The notes beneath the pieces were generated by a model. It did not search any database. It worked only from the letters and a program-made list of their open reading frames with translations, and had not been told where the DNA came from. A stretch of DNA of 64,000 nt from Syncephalis plumigaleata. Taxonomy: Eukaryota > Zoopagomycota > Zoopagomycetes > Zoopagales > Piptocephalidaceae. A program made the position numbers and the translations under genes. Position 1 is the first letter of the stretch, and each line of letters starts with the position of its first letter. This document shows, piece after piece, positions 1 to 11,800 of this stretch. The stretch spans positions 124,001-188,000 of the forward strand of contig JAIXMF010000009.1 in NCBI GenBank assembly GCA_025201365.1, read 5' to 3'.

Positions 1-1174
1 GCGGCAGTAATGGGTACGGTTGCGGGTATCCCCGTGAATATTGTCGTAGATCCTGGATCTGAGATCACGATCATGTCTGGACGTTTCTACGACAGGATTG
101 GTCGACTACCTTTGGATACCTCCAAGGTGTACAGCATGGGTAACGCTTCTGGTACCAGTTCGACAGCTAGAGGGTTGTGTCCCAATGTGCCCATAGAAGT
201 TGGCAGCGTGCGAGTTCCTGCTCATATCGTGGTGATCGATGGCACTCCGTTCGACGCGTTGGTTGGTATGCCCTGGTTGGAACAAGCTCAGTGGGAGATC
301 AGACGTGAGGGCAACGGTTCTTGGTACTACTTACGTGATAGTGAGCACTCCGTGAGGTTCCCTGCGGCACCTCTGGCTCCAATGAGCATCAGGCACGAGA
401 ATTACGTCCGACTACACTCGAACAGGATTACGTTGGACTCCGGTGTGGATGATGAGCTGGACAAGGACGAGGAATTGTTAGGCGTGGTCACGGTGAGAAG
501 CTTTTCCGACAACGAGGAGACTTACATGACGTGCGCGGCGAAGTACAAGCCTGTCGGTAAGAAGAAGCTACCAATAGCGGTGCCGGTACCATCGAACGAG
601 CGTCCTCAGGAGTTGGCAAGTGTTGTGCGACCTTTGGCGAAGAGGCTTACGGAGGAACGCCTTGCGGCAATGGTGATCGGTGACGACGTCCTGCGAAAGG
701 AAGAAGTAGCGTTTTTCAAGCAGCAATTACTTACCGTGGATCAAGCCTTTGCGTTCAATGACGAGGAGATGGGCCTGTTACGTCCTGAGGTGGAGCCGCC
801 TATCAGGATACCTACCGTGAAGCATGAGCCGTGGTATCAGCGATCCATACCTATCCCGAGGGCGATCTTCGATCAAGTGGTGGAGCTGCTGCGTGTCAAG
901 ATGGAGAGTGGAGTCATCGAGTCAAGCAGTGGAGCCTACAGTAACCGGTGGTTCGTGATAGCCAAGAAGGACAAGAAGAAGTTGCACTTCATACAAGACT
1001 TGCAGCAAGTTAACTCAGTAACCGTCAAGAATGCTAATACGCCACCGTTGAGTGAAGAACTGATAGAAGATGTGTCCGGTCGCGCCATTATATCTACGTT
1101 CGATCTGTATTCTGGGTATGACCAAATCCCCATTGATGTGCGTGACAGAGATATCTTTGCGCTCAATACACCTA

Positions 1175-2804
1175 CAGTGGGGGAAAAAATTGTTCACGTG
1201 TTATATACTTTTTTACTTTCCCAATCACTACACAATTAATAAACAACATATCACTTTGTACTTTTACATGTTAATAAAGCTATTAATTCTCTTTCTAATG
1301 ATATAAAATATGTGCATACTTTATTATAGATTTCTTGAGATATTAGTGTTGAAAGTCACGTGGTGCACGTGAACAATTTTTTCCATTACTAATAAAATTA
1401 ACATTTCTTACCAATAATCAATTTTTATTCAATTTAAATGTAATAAAATGTTTATATATGAGTAAATACGAGCTGTCGTGCATCGTACGAGCAATAAATA
1501 ATTATAAATCAAGTTGATGTGGTTGAGCAATATGGCTATAATTGCTCATTTTAATGTATAGTAAAAATGTTACTACAGTATGCTTTATTCACTTCCAAAT
1601 GTTGTGCAAATGCTTATTAAAGCGCTTTTAAGCAATGGTAGCCTCCCTAGAACCACTGCGGGCAAGTTAGCTATGGTTAAAGATATGATTACATTGAACA
1701 ATCACGCATGCAGCTGCTGGAATAGCGTTCATGTTACTACAATTTCGCTTATTACTCAGTGTACATTCGACCGATCCTACTTAAATTGCAGGTTATGATA
1801 AAGCACGTCTTCACGCAGATAATGATATAAAATAATGCTATGTCGATGGGAAAAGCGTCTAGTTATCATCCTACAAAGATGATGTCACATTAATGTCACT
1901 GAATAGCGTAAATTTTAATTTTAATTTTTTGTAATAAATTTATTAATTAATGCCAAAAATAATAGTAAAAAATAGCGCAGAGCACGTCTTCACGCAGATA
2001 ATAAACAATAACAATAGCAGTTAATAAAGTGTTAAAGAATTTATTAAAAGATTTAATAAGAATTAATTTACGCTATTCAGTGACATTAATGTGACATCAT
2101 CTTTGTAGGATGATAACTAGACGCTTTTCCCATCGACATAGCATTATTTTATATCATTATCTGCGTGAAGACGTGCTTTATCATAACCTGCAATTTAAGT
2201 AGGATCGGTCGAATGTACACTGAGTAATAAGCGAAATTGTAGTAACATGAACGCTATTCCAGCAGCTGCATGCGTGATTGTTCAATGTAATCATATCTTT
2301 AACCATAGCTAACTTGCCCGCAGTGGTTCTAGGGAGGCTACCATTGCTTAAAAGCGCTTTAATAAGCATTTGCACAACATTTGGAAGTGAATAAAGCATA
2401 CTGTAGTAACATTTTTACTATACATTAAAATGAGCAATTATAGCCATATTGCTCAACCACATCAACTTGATTTATAATTATTTATTGCTCGTACGATGCA
2501 CGACAGCTCGTATTTACTCATATATAAACATTTTATTACATTTAAATTGAATAAAAATTGATTATTGGTAAGAAATGTTAATTTTATTAGTAATGGAAAA
2601 AATTGTTCACGTGCACCACGTGACTTTCAACACTAATATCTCAAGAAATCTATAATAAAGTATGCACATATTTTATATCATTAGAAAGAGAATTAATAGC
2701 TTTATTAACATGTAAAAGTACAAAGTGATATGTTGTTTATTAATTGTGTAGTGATTGGGAAAGTAAAAAAGTATATAACACGTGAACAATTTTTTCCCCC
2801 ACTG
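1175..2804. mobile_element. Tc1/mariner-like foldback element (non-autonomous)
   Basis: A 1,630-bp insertion is flanked by TA on both sides (1173-1174 and 2805-2806) and starts CAGTGGGGG with the reverse complement at the other end. TA target duplication plus CAGTG termini is typical of the Tc1 branch of IS630-Tc1-mariner. It is nearly one large palindrome: every position i I checked from 1175 to 1914 pairs with 3979-i, giving 740-bp arms (1175-1914 and 2065-2804) around a 150-bp centre. Each arm holds the same 72-codon open stretch (1580-1798 and 2181-2399); I see no DDE/DDD transposase catalytic core, so it must depend on an enzyme in trans. No mismatch between the arms was noticed, so the insertion or an arm conversion is recent. 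It sits inside the Ty3/gypsy reverse transcriptase region and is therefore younger than that element. Confidence 0.92.
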
Positions 2805-5208
2805 TATTGGGTTGGTACGTATGACGAGATTGCCGATGGGTTGGTGCAATAGTGTCGGCATCTTCCAGCGCATCGTCACTAAGGTGTTGAGACATCATAT
2901 GCCGGAGAAGGTTGCTATATTTGTCGATGATGGTGTGGTGAAGGGACCTATGGAGGCTGAGCAACACGAGGTGCTGCCTGGAGTGAGGAAGTATGTGTAT
3001 GATCATGTGCTTGATGTGGTGAAGGTGATGGCGACACTGAAGGAGGCTGGTTTGACGGTGAGCGGAATGAAGTGCAGATTCGGCATGAGCGAGGTGGAAG
3101 TGCTAGGTTATCAGTGCACTCCTAGTGGAAGGACAGTGACCGAAGAGAAGGCTGAGAAGATACAGAAGTGGCCAGTACCTGTTAACAAGACGGAAGTGCG
3201 ATCGTTCGTGGCTTGTTGCGCGTTCTATAGGCCATTGATATCGCAGTTCTCTATCGTCGCGGAGCCGTTGTATCATCTTCAGAAGAAGTCAGTGCCGTTC
3301 TATTGGGGCGAGGAGCAGCAACGCAGTTTCGAGGAATTGAAGAGACGGATTTCCACTTACCCGGTGATTACACCTCCTGATTATGGTACTGGTGCAAAGT
3401 TCTTGGTGCTTACGGTCGATGCCAGTCCCGTAGGTGCTGGTGCTGTCCTGGGACAAGAAGGAGCCGACGGAATAAGGAGAGCGGTCAGATATGAAAGCTG
3501 CTTATTCAATCCTACGCAGAGGAGGTACGCGCAGGTAAAGAGGGAGTTATACGGTCTGTATCAGATGGTGAAGAAGCTGCGGAAATATGTGCACGGCGTG
3601 CATTTCATCATAGAGACTGACGCTCGGTCGGTGATCGGTATGTTGAAGAAGCCGGACTTACCGAATGATGCAGCAAGTAGATGGGTAGCTTATCTTGCGT
3701 TGTTCGATTACGAAATATGTCACATTCCCGGTGACAAGAACGTAGTGGCGGACGCGCTGAGCAGGACCACTCTAGATGAGCGAGAGCTATCGGACAGCGG
3801 AGACGAAGACGTGCTGTGGAACTACAGGATCGTGGAGCTGGATGAGGAAGAAGAGGAGATGTCTGTCGACAAGGTACAACAAGTTAGCGCTGATAGCACG
3901 AAAGGTGACCCATATTATCAATTGTTACACTACCTGAGCAAGGGCTACTTACCAGAGGGTTCGACGGACGCGGATCGGCGGAGGATACGGGAACAAGCAA
4001 AGAAGTTCTTCTTGCATGATGGATTGCTGTTCAAACGCGACAAGAGAGGTATGCCTAAGCGAGTGATCGAGGAGGCCAAAGAGCAAGTCAGAATAGTAGT
4101 AGCGGTACATCAAGGACACCCCTTCGCGCATCGAGGAGTGGAGTCTACTTACCGCCTGTGCAGCAATCGATTTTATTGGCCTAAGATGTACGATACCTGC
4201 AAGGAAGTGGTGAAGACGTGTGACGCCTGCCAGCGATGCGGACATCGAGAGGAAGTGGAAGAGTTGAAGCCATTCTTGGGTTCTACTTTGTTCAAGCGGG
4301 TAGGAATTGACTTGATGAGGATGCCACGTTCGGAGGACGGCAAGGAGTATCTAGCGGTAGCCAGGGACGACTTCAGCGGATGGGTAGAAGCTAGAGCGCT
4401 AGAGAAGAATACGGCGGTAGAAGTGTACAAATTCTTGTACGAGGAGGTTATATGCAGGTTCGGAATACCGGGGGAGGTGATAGCGGATAGAGGAGAACTG
4501 TACGGGAAGCAAGTGCGTGAAGCAGCTATGGAGGATGGTATCGTGCTGCACTTCACTACTGCTTATCATCCGCAGACGAATGGCATGGTGGAGCGAGGAC
4601 ACCAAGAGTTGAAGAGAGGGTTAGTCAAGCTAGTAGGAGAAGACGTAACGCAGTGGCCTAAGTACTTACATGCTGTACTGTGGGCTGACCGAATAACGAC
4701 GAAGAGGACGACAGGAAGAAGCCCATATCAGCTGGTATACGGACAGAGTTGCGTACTCCCGTTCGACATAGAAGAGGAAACCTGGTTGACAATACCGTGG
4801 AAGAAGGAGGTGTCAACGGAAGAATTGTTAGCAACACGTGCTGAGCAATTATTAGTCAACGCGTGGGTAAGAGAAGGAGCGGGGGTGAAATTAGACAGGG
4901 CAAGACGTCAGAACAAACGCTATTACGATGACAAGAAGAACGTGAGAGAGGGACGATTGACGGAAGGTGACATGGTGCTGATGAGGCAACAAAAAGTCGT
5001 ACCTAGGTACCATGGCAAGCTAGTCGCCAAGTGGAGCGGTCCATATGTAGTGGTTGACTGTCCAGCACGAGGAGTGTATCTGTTGGCAGAATTAGATGGT
5101 ACAGTTATGAAGACAAGCGTGTCCGGTCATCGCCTTAAGCGATATTTTGCGCCAATGAAGTTGGCTGCTGAATGAAGTCAATGCTGACTTCAATTGGGCC
5201 CTGGAGAT

Positions 5209-5608
5209 TGTGGTGCGGACACATCGTCTCCATAAGACATTAATTAAAAAAGTATATAATTCACGATGTCGCTTGCAATACTTTTGCGGTTGCATTGCAC
5301 GTTTGTATGTTGTGACTTACCTAACCAGATATTCATACATATATAAGCTTCTACGAAGCACGTAAATTATAATAAAATAAGTTCCGTTTTGAAATAGTTT
5401 GTGTGTGTGTCCTATCATTGTCCCTAGTCAGAGTTGGCTAGTGTTCTTTATACGCAGAGAGAGAAAGCTGTACGAGTGTACAGTTGGGAAAGAGATACAC
5501 GACGGATTATTACGAGCGATTCATTAAGCCTAGTTACATTGCCGCCCAACGAGCTAGGAGAAGCAACATGGCTACCCACGTCAGACCCGTCAATAACCCC
5601 CCGCCACA
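5209..5608 (+). repeat. 3' LTR of the Ty3/gypsy element
   Basis: The 400-bp segment begins TGTGGTGCGG and ends CCGCCACA, so its ends form an imperfect inverted repeat with the usual TG...CA termini. It starts 33 bp after the end of the integrase-containing coding region, as expected for a 3' LTR. It contains TATA-like stretches (about 5250-5260 and 5338-5346) and an AATAAAATAA stretch near 5372 that could serve polyadenylation. The 5' LTR is outside the window, so LTR-LTR divergence and the target duplication could not be checked. Confidence 0.75.
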
Positions 5609-5812
5609 TATAACTATTATTTATTACACATGTATTTGAATGAATACTGAATCCATAGTAATATAGTAATGTAGTAATAATAGCAATATAGTAATAATAA
5701 TAATAGTTGATGTAATGTATAAATGTGATGATGTATACTTTACAGATGAATGCAAAGAATAAGAGATAGATAGATAGATAGATAGTAAGAAAATATACGA
5801 TAAAGAGTAGAT

Positions 5813-8800
5813 TTATGACCATACACGATCAATAAGTTGAACGATACCATCACGACCACAAGCTCGATCCAAAAAGGAATGCTGTAATAGTTCAACGGCA
5901 GATTTACGTAATTTAGGGTTCAAATCGGTACAAGCATCAACGAATGAGTAGAATTCGGCTGACCACTCATCGATATTTTGTAGACATGGTTGATCGGCAG
6001 TGGCAATGGTATACAGGGCCTATACAAATACAACAAGTTAGCTACTAATAGTTTATCTAGTTAGTAGGGACTACTTACTTTAAGTGCCGGTAGATCCATG
6101 TAAGGTGGTTCACCCTCGGCCATTTCAATGAGTACAATGCCGAAACTCCATATATCCACTTTAGTATCATACGCTTCACCTCTAATGAGTTCTGGTGCCA
6201 TCCAATAGGGTGTGCCTACCACTGAATTACGACGGGGTGCCTCCTCTGTTAGTTGAGCAGCTCGTCCGAAATCCGCTATAACGATACATACATAATTAGA
6301 TAATTCAATAAGAATAGTAATGATACAATACTTACCTAGTTTGATCTCTCCTCGTGAATTCAATAGAATGTTATCACTTTTAATGTCACGATGAATACGA
6401 TCAGAGGCATGTAGGAAGGAGAGGGCGGATATAACATCTCGTGCCACATAAGCAATCTCTGCCTCTGACATACGTAGTTGTGGTTCATCGCCAATAAGAT
6501 CGGTCAGTGCACCGACATCCATGTATTCCATTACCATCTAGTGTAATATTACAATACATTCATGATTAATAATAGAAATGACAATGATTGTAGGATGATG
6601 TATCTACTTACATAGAGTGTTCTCGAGTCAACAAATGCATCTAGCAATGGCAAGATGTGTGGATGTCGACTCTCGCGCATTAGTGCTAGTTCATTTGCTA
6701 TGGTGGACATTTTAACTGTAGCATTAAGGGGTATTTGCTTGATAGCCACGGTTTCCTTGCTTTTCACTAGCTGGCCAACGAATACACCGCCTGATTCACC
6801 TTCAGCGAATTGATTCATTCGTTTAAGATGCAGGTAGGCTTCACTACGGTAAGCCAACGATTCTATATATAATGATGATGATGGTATTAGTATTGATATT
6901 AGTATTGTTTCTATCATGCTCACCTAATCCATATTTTATTAGTGGATCAGTCGGTGAGATGTGAGGTGCTGCCGGTTGTGGTGGCGTAATCAACTCTTCG
7001 AGATCTTCTACCGTATGGTCGAGTACTCGAGCCCGTGCTTCATCTGCTTCATAAGCCGATAATCGGATAGAGTTACCACGATAGCGTAGACTATTGGCCG
7101 GTTTAACCGAAGAATGACGAGCTGCACCTGTCGTCGATGTTGTCGATGTCCTTGTCGACGATGTCATCATAGATGGCATAGTTTCAGAATCGGGTCGATT
7201 AACCTTTACTGGAGTCAAGGAGGCAAAGCTTTTACGACGACGCATCTTTTCCCGTGAACCATCCTCATCACCCTCCTATTAGATATATAGTCTCATGTGA
7301 GTAGTCTTCGTCATGAATGAGAACACGTATTAGTCACTTACACTAATGGTACTAATAAGTGTAGAAGCAGTAGTAGTAGTAGTAGTAGAGGTAGAACTAG
7401 TAGACTCCATTCTAGGGTCAAGTGAATGGTTTCGCGGTCTATTCGATAGTGAAGACTAGTATTCAATTTCATATTAATAATGGTAATGCTAGTGGTTAGT
7501 ATTCATCAATAAATGACTTACTGGTGGACGAGGTGCCTTATTCACTCTTGTAATCGAGGGTGTACGCTCTAGAGAGGGAGAACTGGAAATACGACGCATT
7601 GTCTGAGTGGGTCGTCCCTCACCGCCAGGTTGTCCGGTAGACATTGAAGTTTGCATAGCAGTGGCTGCCATTAAATGACCATAGGCTAATTCGGCGGCAT
7701 TTCCCTCTACCACATCCTGTTCATCGGGTAACACGTAAATATCCGCTTTTCGAATAAGTTGAACCATCTCTTGACTTGTACATGATTTCAATAGCCATGG
7801 ATGCTATTAAGCAATATGTATTAGTAGAAGTGACATAACAATAAGCTATCATGCCTATTTCCCCTATACCTTCAATAGTTGAACAGCTGATGCTCTCTCC
7901 TCCGTAGACTTTGTAATACATAATCTGACAAAATCACGAAATTCCTCCGATTGTTTACTATCCGGATCGAATTCAGGTAATCCAACTGTTGCCACAGCAA
8001 ATAATGCCTATATACGTTAAGCATAAGTTAAACCATTGAATGTAGTGACTCGTATTAATTCTATTACCTTTAGCTCGGTCAACTCCATGTAGGGCGGTTC
8101 TCCTAGACACATTTCATAGGCTACCACGCCTAAACTCCATATATCGGCCTATTCATTGGATGTGCATATTAGATAGATACTCGATTTATTCATATGCTCT
8201 CCTTCTCCTTACCTTTACTCCATACTTCTTGCCTTGTGCCACCTCGGGAGCCATCCAATGCGGTGTACCCACCACGGCTGTTCTCAATGGTTTCGCGTCT
8301 GTTAACTGGGCACAATGAGCAAATTCACCTAGTATCACATAGTTACAAATTAGTATATTAGTATATTATTAACCATTCATGCTACTACTACTACTTACAT
8401 AGTTTAATCATGCCTCGTCCATTCAATAGAATGTTATCACTCTTAACATCACGATGAATACGCTGATGTTCATGTAGGAATGCTAGACCCTTTAGTATCT
8501 CTCGGAATATATAGGCCATATGCGTTTCTTTCAATTCAACGGGTGAGCCTTCACCGGGTAAATAATCAACTAATGATCCGGCATTCATGTACTCCATGCA
8601 TACCTAAAGAGAGACAACACATTAACAATCCCATTCTATATCTATCTATCTATCTAGATATCTAGTATTCATTACATGTAAATGTGATTGATCTGCATAG
8701 CATCCCAATAGTTCCACGATATTCGGATGTTTTGATAGTTTCATCATTGTGAGTTCATTACCGATAATATCCATCTTCGCCTTATGCGTTAATGGAATTA

Positions 8801-11800
8801 TCTTGACTGCCACCTATAGGAGTGTATGTATTAGTTGGCATGCTATCATGATTCAATATGCTACAAGAATATATTACCATTTCTTTAGTCTTAGCATTTA
8901 ATGCTGCAAATACATCGCCTGATTCTCCTTCTGCCACTTTGTTCATATCGCGGAATAGTAGAGATGGATCACCTCGTCGTATTAATTTACCTTAATTGTA
9001 GCATTAATAATAACAACAATAGGTTAACAATCTAGTTGACATGTTCATTATTGTTCACCTACTTAATCCCAAGTCTTCTATCGTGTCACCTCCCCATACA
9101 TCACCGTTATTAATCGTTGTATCCATATATGAGGTAGATGTCGCCAATGATGATCGATCACGATGACTAGCACTTAATGCAGATCCCTCTGATAAACGTT
9201 GTTTCGCCTTAAGGAAATGGCCAGTTGATTTACGTTTTAATCGATTACTATTTAGGGTTAGTGCATTATCGTTCATGGACATATTGCCTGCTACTGCATT
9301 AACTGGTGTGGTGGCAGTAGATGTAAGATATGTTTGTCGTTTATGTGCCTTGATGATGTTTTGCAATGTGTGCTCATTCTCCTGTGTATCTTCATTGATA
9401 TCCGCGTAATCATCGAGGATATCCTTGATCATATCGTGCATCTATACTGACAGTCAGCTATGATATTCTATAACCTAATAATCAAAGTATACTTACAGTT
9501 TCATCCTCTTCCTCTTCAAGTTCCTGATGACTGACCAACTTGATGATATCCGATACTGGACAAGCCATAGCTATGAATGGATGCTAGTAATGGTAACATA
9601 TCACAATGGCATTAGTCATCATCAACATCATGATGCATATTAGTAATACTAGACTTACTGTTAATAGATCTGTAGCTGTAGCACGACTACGCGTATTAAC
9701 AATGGTGGATCGTTTGAGGAAATCACGTAAATCACGCGAACATGCTTCAGGTTCAGTAAGTTGCGGTGAACCATTGGCTGCAATCATAAACAATGCCTGA
9801 TCATAAATGCAGTATTAGCATAAAACAGATACATAGTTAATAATAACTTACCTTCAACTCCTGATATTCCATGTAGAGTGGCTGACCTTCTACCATTTCA
9901 AATATTACGATGCCTAAACTCCAAATATCAATGCTAACATCGTATTGATCGCCTTTAGCAACTTCAGGTGCCATCCAATAAGGTGTTCCCACCACTGAAC
10001 GACGCATTGGTGTGATATCATCTAGTTGGATACTACGAGCGAAATCCGCTATAATTATACATACATAATTAGATAACTAAATAGTAAAAGTAATGATACA
10101 AGACTTACCTAACTTGATCTCTCCTCGTGTGTTCAATAGAATGTTATCACTTTTAATGTCACGATGCATCATATGAGAGGCATGCATGAAGCATAGTGCA
10201 TTCAATACTTGTTGACAAACATGAGCAATAATGCCCTCTGATAAGGGCACTTGAGTTTCAGAGGGAAGATACTCGGTAAGTGCACCAGCATCCATTGGTT
10301 CCATCATCACCTAAGTAGATATTAGTCAGTTAGCATATACATGAGTAATCAACTACAACAATATAGGCTTACCCATAGATACTGGGCATCCGCGTAACTA
10401 CCGTAGAAAGTAACAACATTTGGATGTTGACATGCATTTAGCATTGCTAGCTCATGTACAATGACATCCATTTTGTTTTGAGCAGTCAATGGAATTAATT
10501 TACCCGCCATCTAGTATGATTCAGTTAGTATATATACATATCTGTATATATTTGTATATGCATGTATGATAATTACCTGAACTTTTGTCTCAATGTTCTC
10601 CGTATAGTAGATATCACCTGATTCACCTTCAGCGGTTTTGGTCAACTCGGTAAATAGTGAATTTGGATCAATGGTATTTGAGAATTTAGCTATATACATA
10701 TACATACATATGTTAGTATGCTAACTAGGTAATGGTTATCTTGATAGCTACACTTACCCAAGTAGAATTGATGTATAAGATCACGAATCTTCTGACCCTG
10801 ATCAAATGCATCCGGTAGTAGTTTCCTCTTTAGATCCATTGACTTCGTAGATGATGAACGTGAAATGTGTGCCGATTTACGTCGTTTTATCATCATGGCG
10901 TAAGTGTCGTCCGCTTCATTTTGCTTGTCTAAACTATCTGATGTTTGATTACGAACTGCATGATGCATGACCTTGGCAGAATAGGAACTACGTGTACTAG
11001 GAGCACCAGATTTTGGTCGAGCATAGCTTTGATGTTTATGTGCATCAAGTACACGTTCAACTGTACGTGGATTCTCGCGTTGTTCCCTTTCTGTAATACC
11101 GGAATCACCGAGCATTTCTCGCATATCTGGTGGTGGCAGTGGCGGTGAAGCCAGTGGGGAAGATGGCAATAGCTCATTCTTCTTTGATGTATCTTCCTCA
11201 TTGCCACCATCACCATCATTATAGGCGTGTTGCTTGTCGTGAGGTTGATCAGTTGTCATTGTATTCGAATCTGGATCTTCCACTAGATTAAGCATGGGCT
11301 TGATCAATCGAAGTAATTCCTCGCGAGAACATGCTGCCGCCATAAATGGAAGTTGCAGTAAACTTGCTGCATCAAGTCGTTTCGATGGATCACTACACAC
11401 GCTTAATCGAATGAAATCCTGGAATTCTATCGACCATGCTGTAGGCTCCTTAAGCTGTGGTGGATCATGCGTGGCAATAAGGAAGAGTGCACGCAATGGT
11501 GGATAGTCCATGTAGGGTGGTGTGCCCTCGGCCATCTCAAAGGCAACAATGCCAAGACTCCAGATATCCACTTTTGTATCATACGGCTGTCCCTTTACCA
11601 CTTCTGGTGCCATCCAAAATGGTGTGCCAACCACCGAGGCGCGTGTTGACTCCTCCGGCGTTAATCGTGTACAATGAGCGAAATCCGTTAACTTAACCTC
11701 ACCCCGTGAATTAATTAGAATGTTATCACTTTTAATATCTCGATGAATTCGTCGACGTTGATGCAAATAGATCAATGCATTAAGAACACTTGAGATGATA

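Larger units (their letters stand above)
1..5608 (+). mobile_element. Ty3/gypsy LTR retrotransposon, 3' portion
   Basis: The 5' LTR and gag lie outside the window. In order, the visible part shows a retropepsin-like segment (about 30-330), reverse transcriptase (about 780-1170 and, beyond an inserted DNA element, 2805-3300), RNase H (about 3390-3770), an HHCC zinc-binding module (about 4105-4235), the integrase core (about 4270-4620) and a GPY/F-type C-terminal module around 5030-5100. Coding similarity stops near 5175 and is followed by a 400-bp 3' LTR. No chromodomain was seen. This domain order (protease, RT, RNase H, integrase) is that of Ty3/gypsy (Metaviridae). The element is broken once, by the nested insertion at 1175-2804; I saw no other obvious break in the visible coding part, which suggests a fairly young copy. 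Confidence 0.93.

Noticed and set aside
1580-1798. 72-codon open stretch in each arm of the foldback element as a transposase gene
   Set aside because: Short, no catalytic DDE/DDD motif or clear helix-turn-helix; it is present only because the arm is duplicated.
3949-4605. Minus-strand open stretches inside the retrotransposon integrase region
   Set aside because: Antisense shadows of a coding region with strong codon structure; no family similarity.
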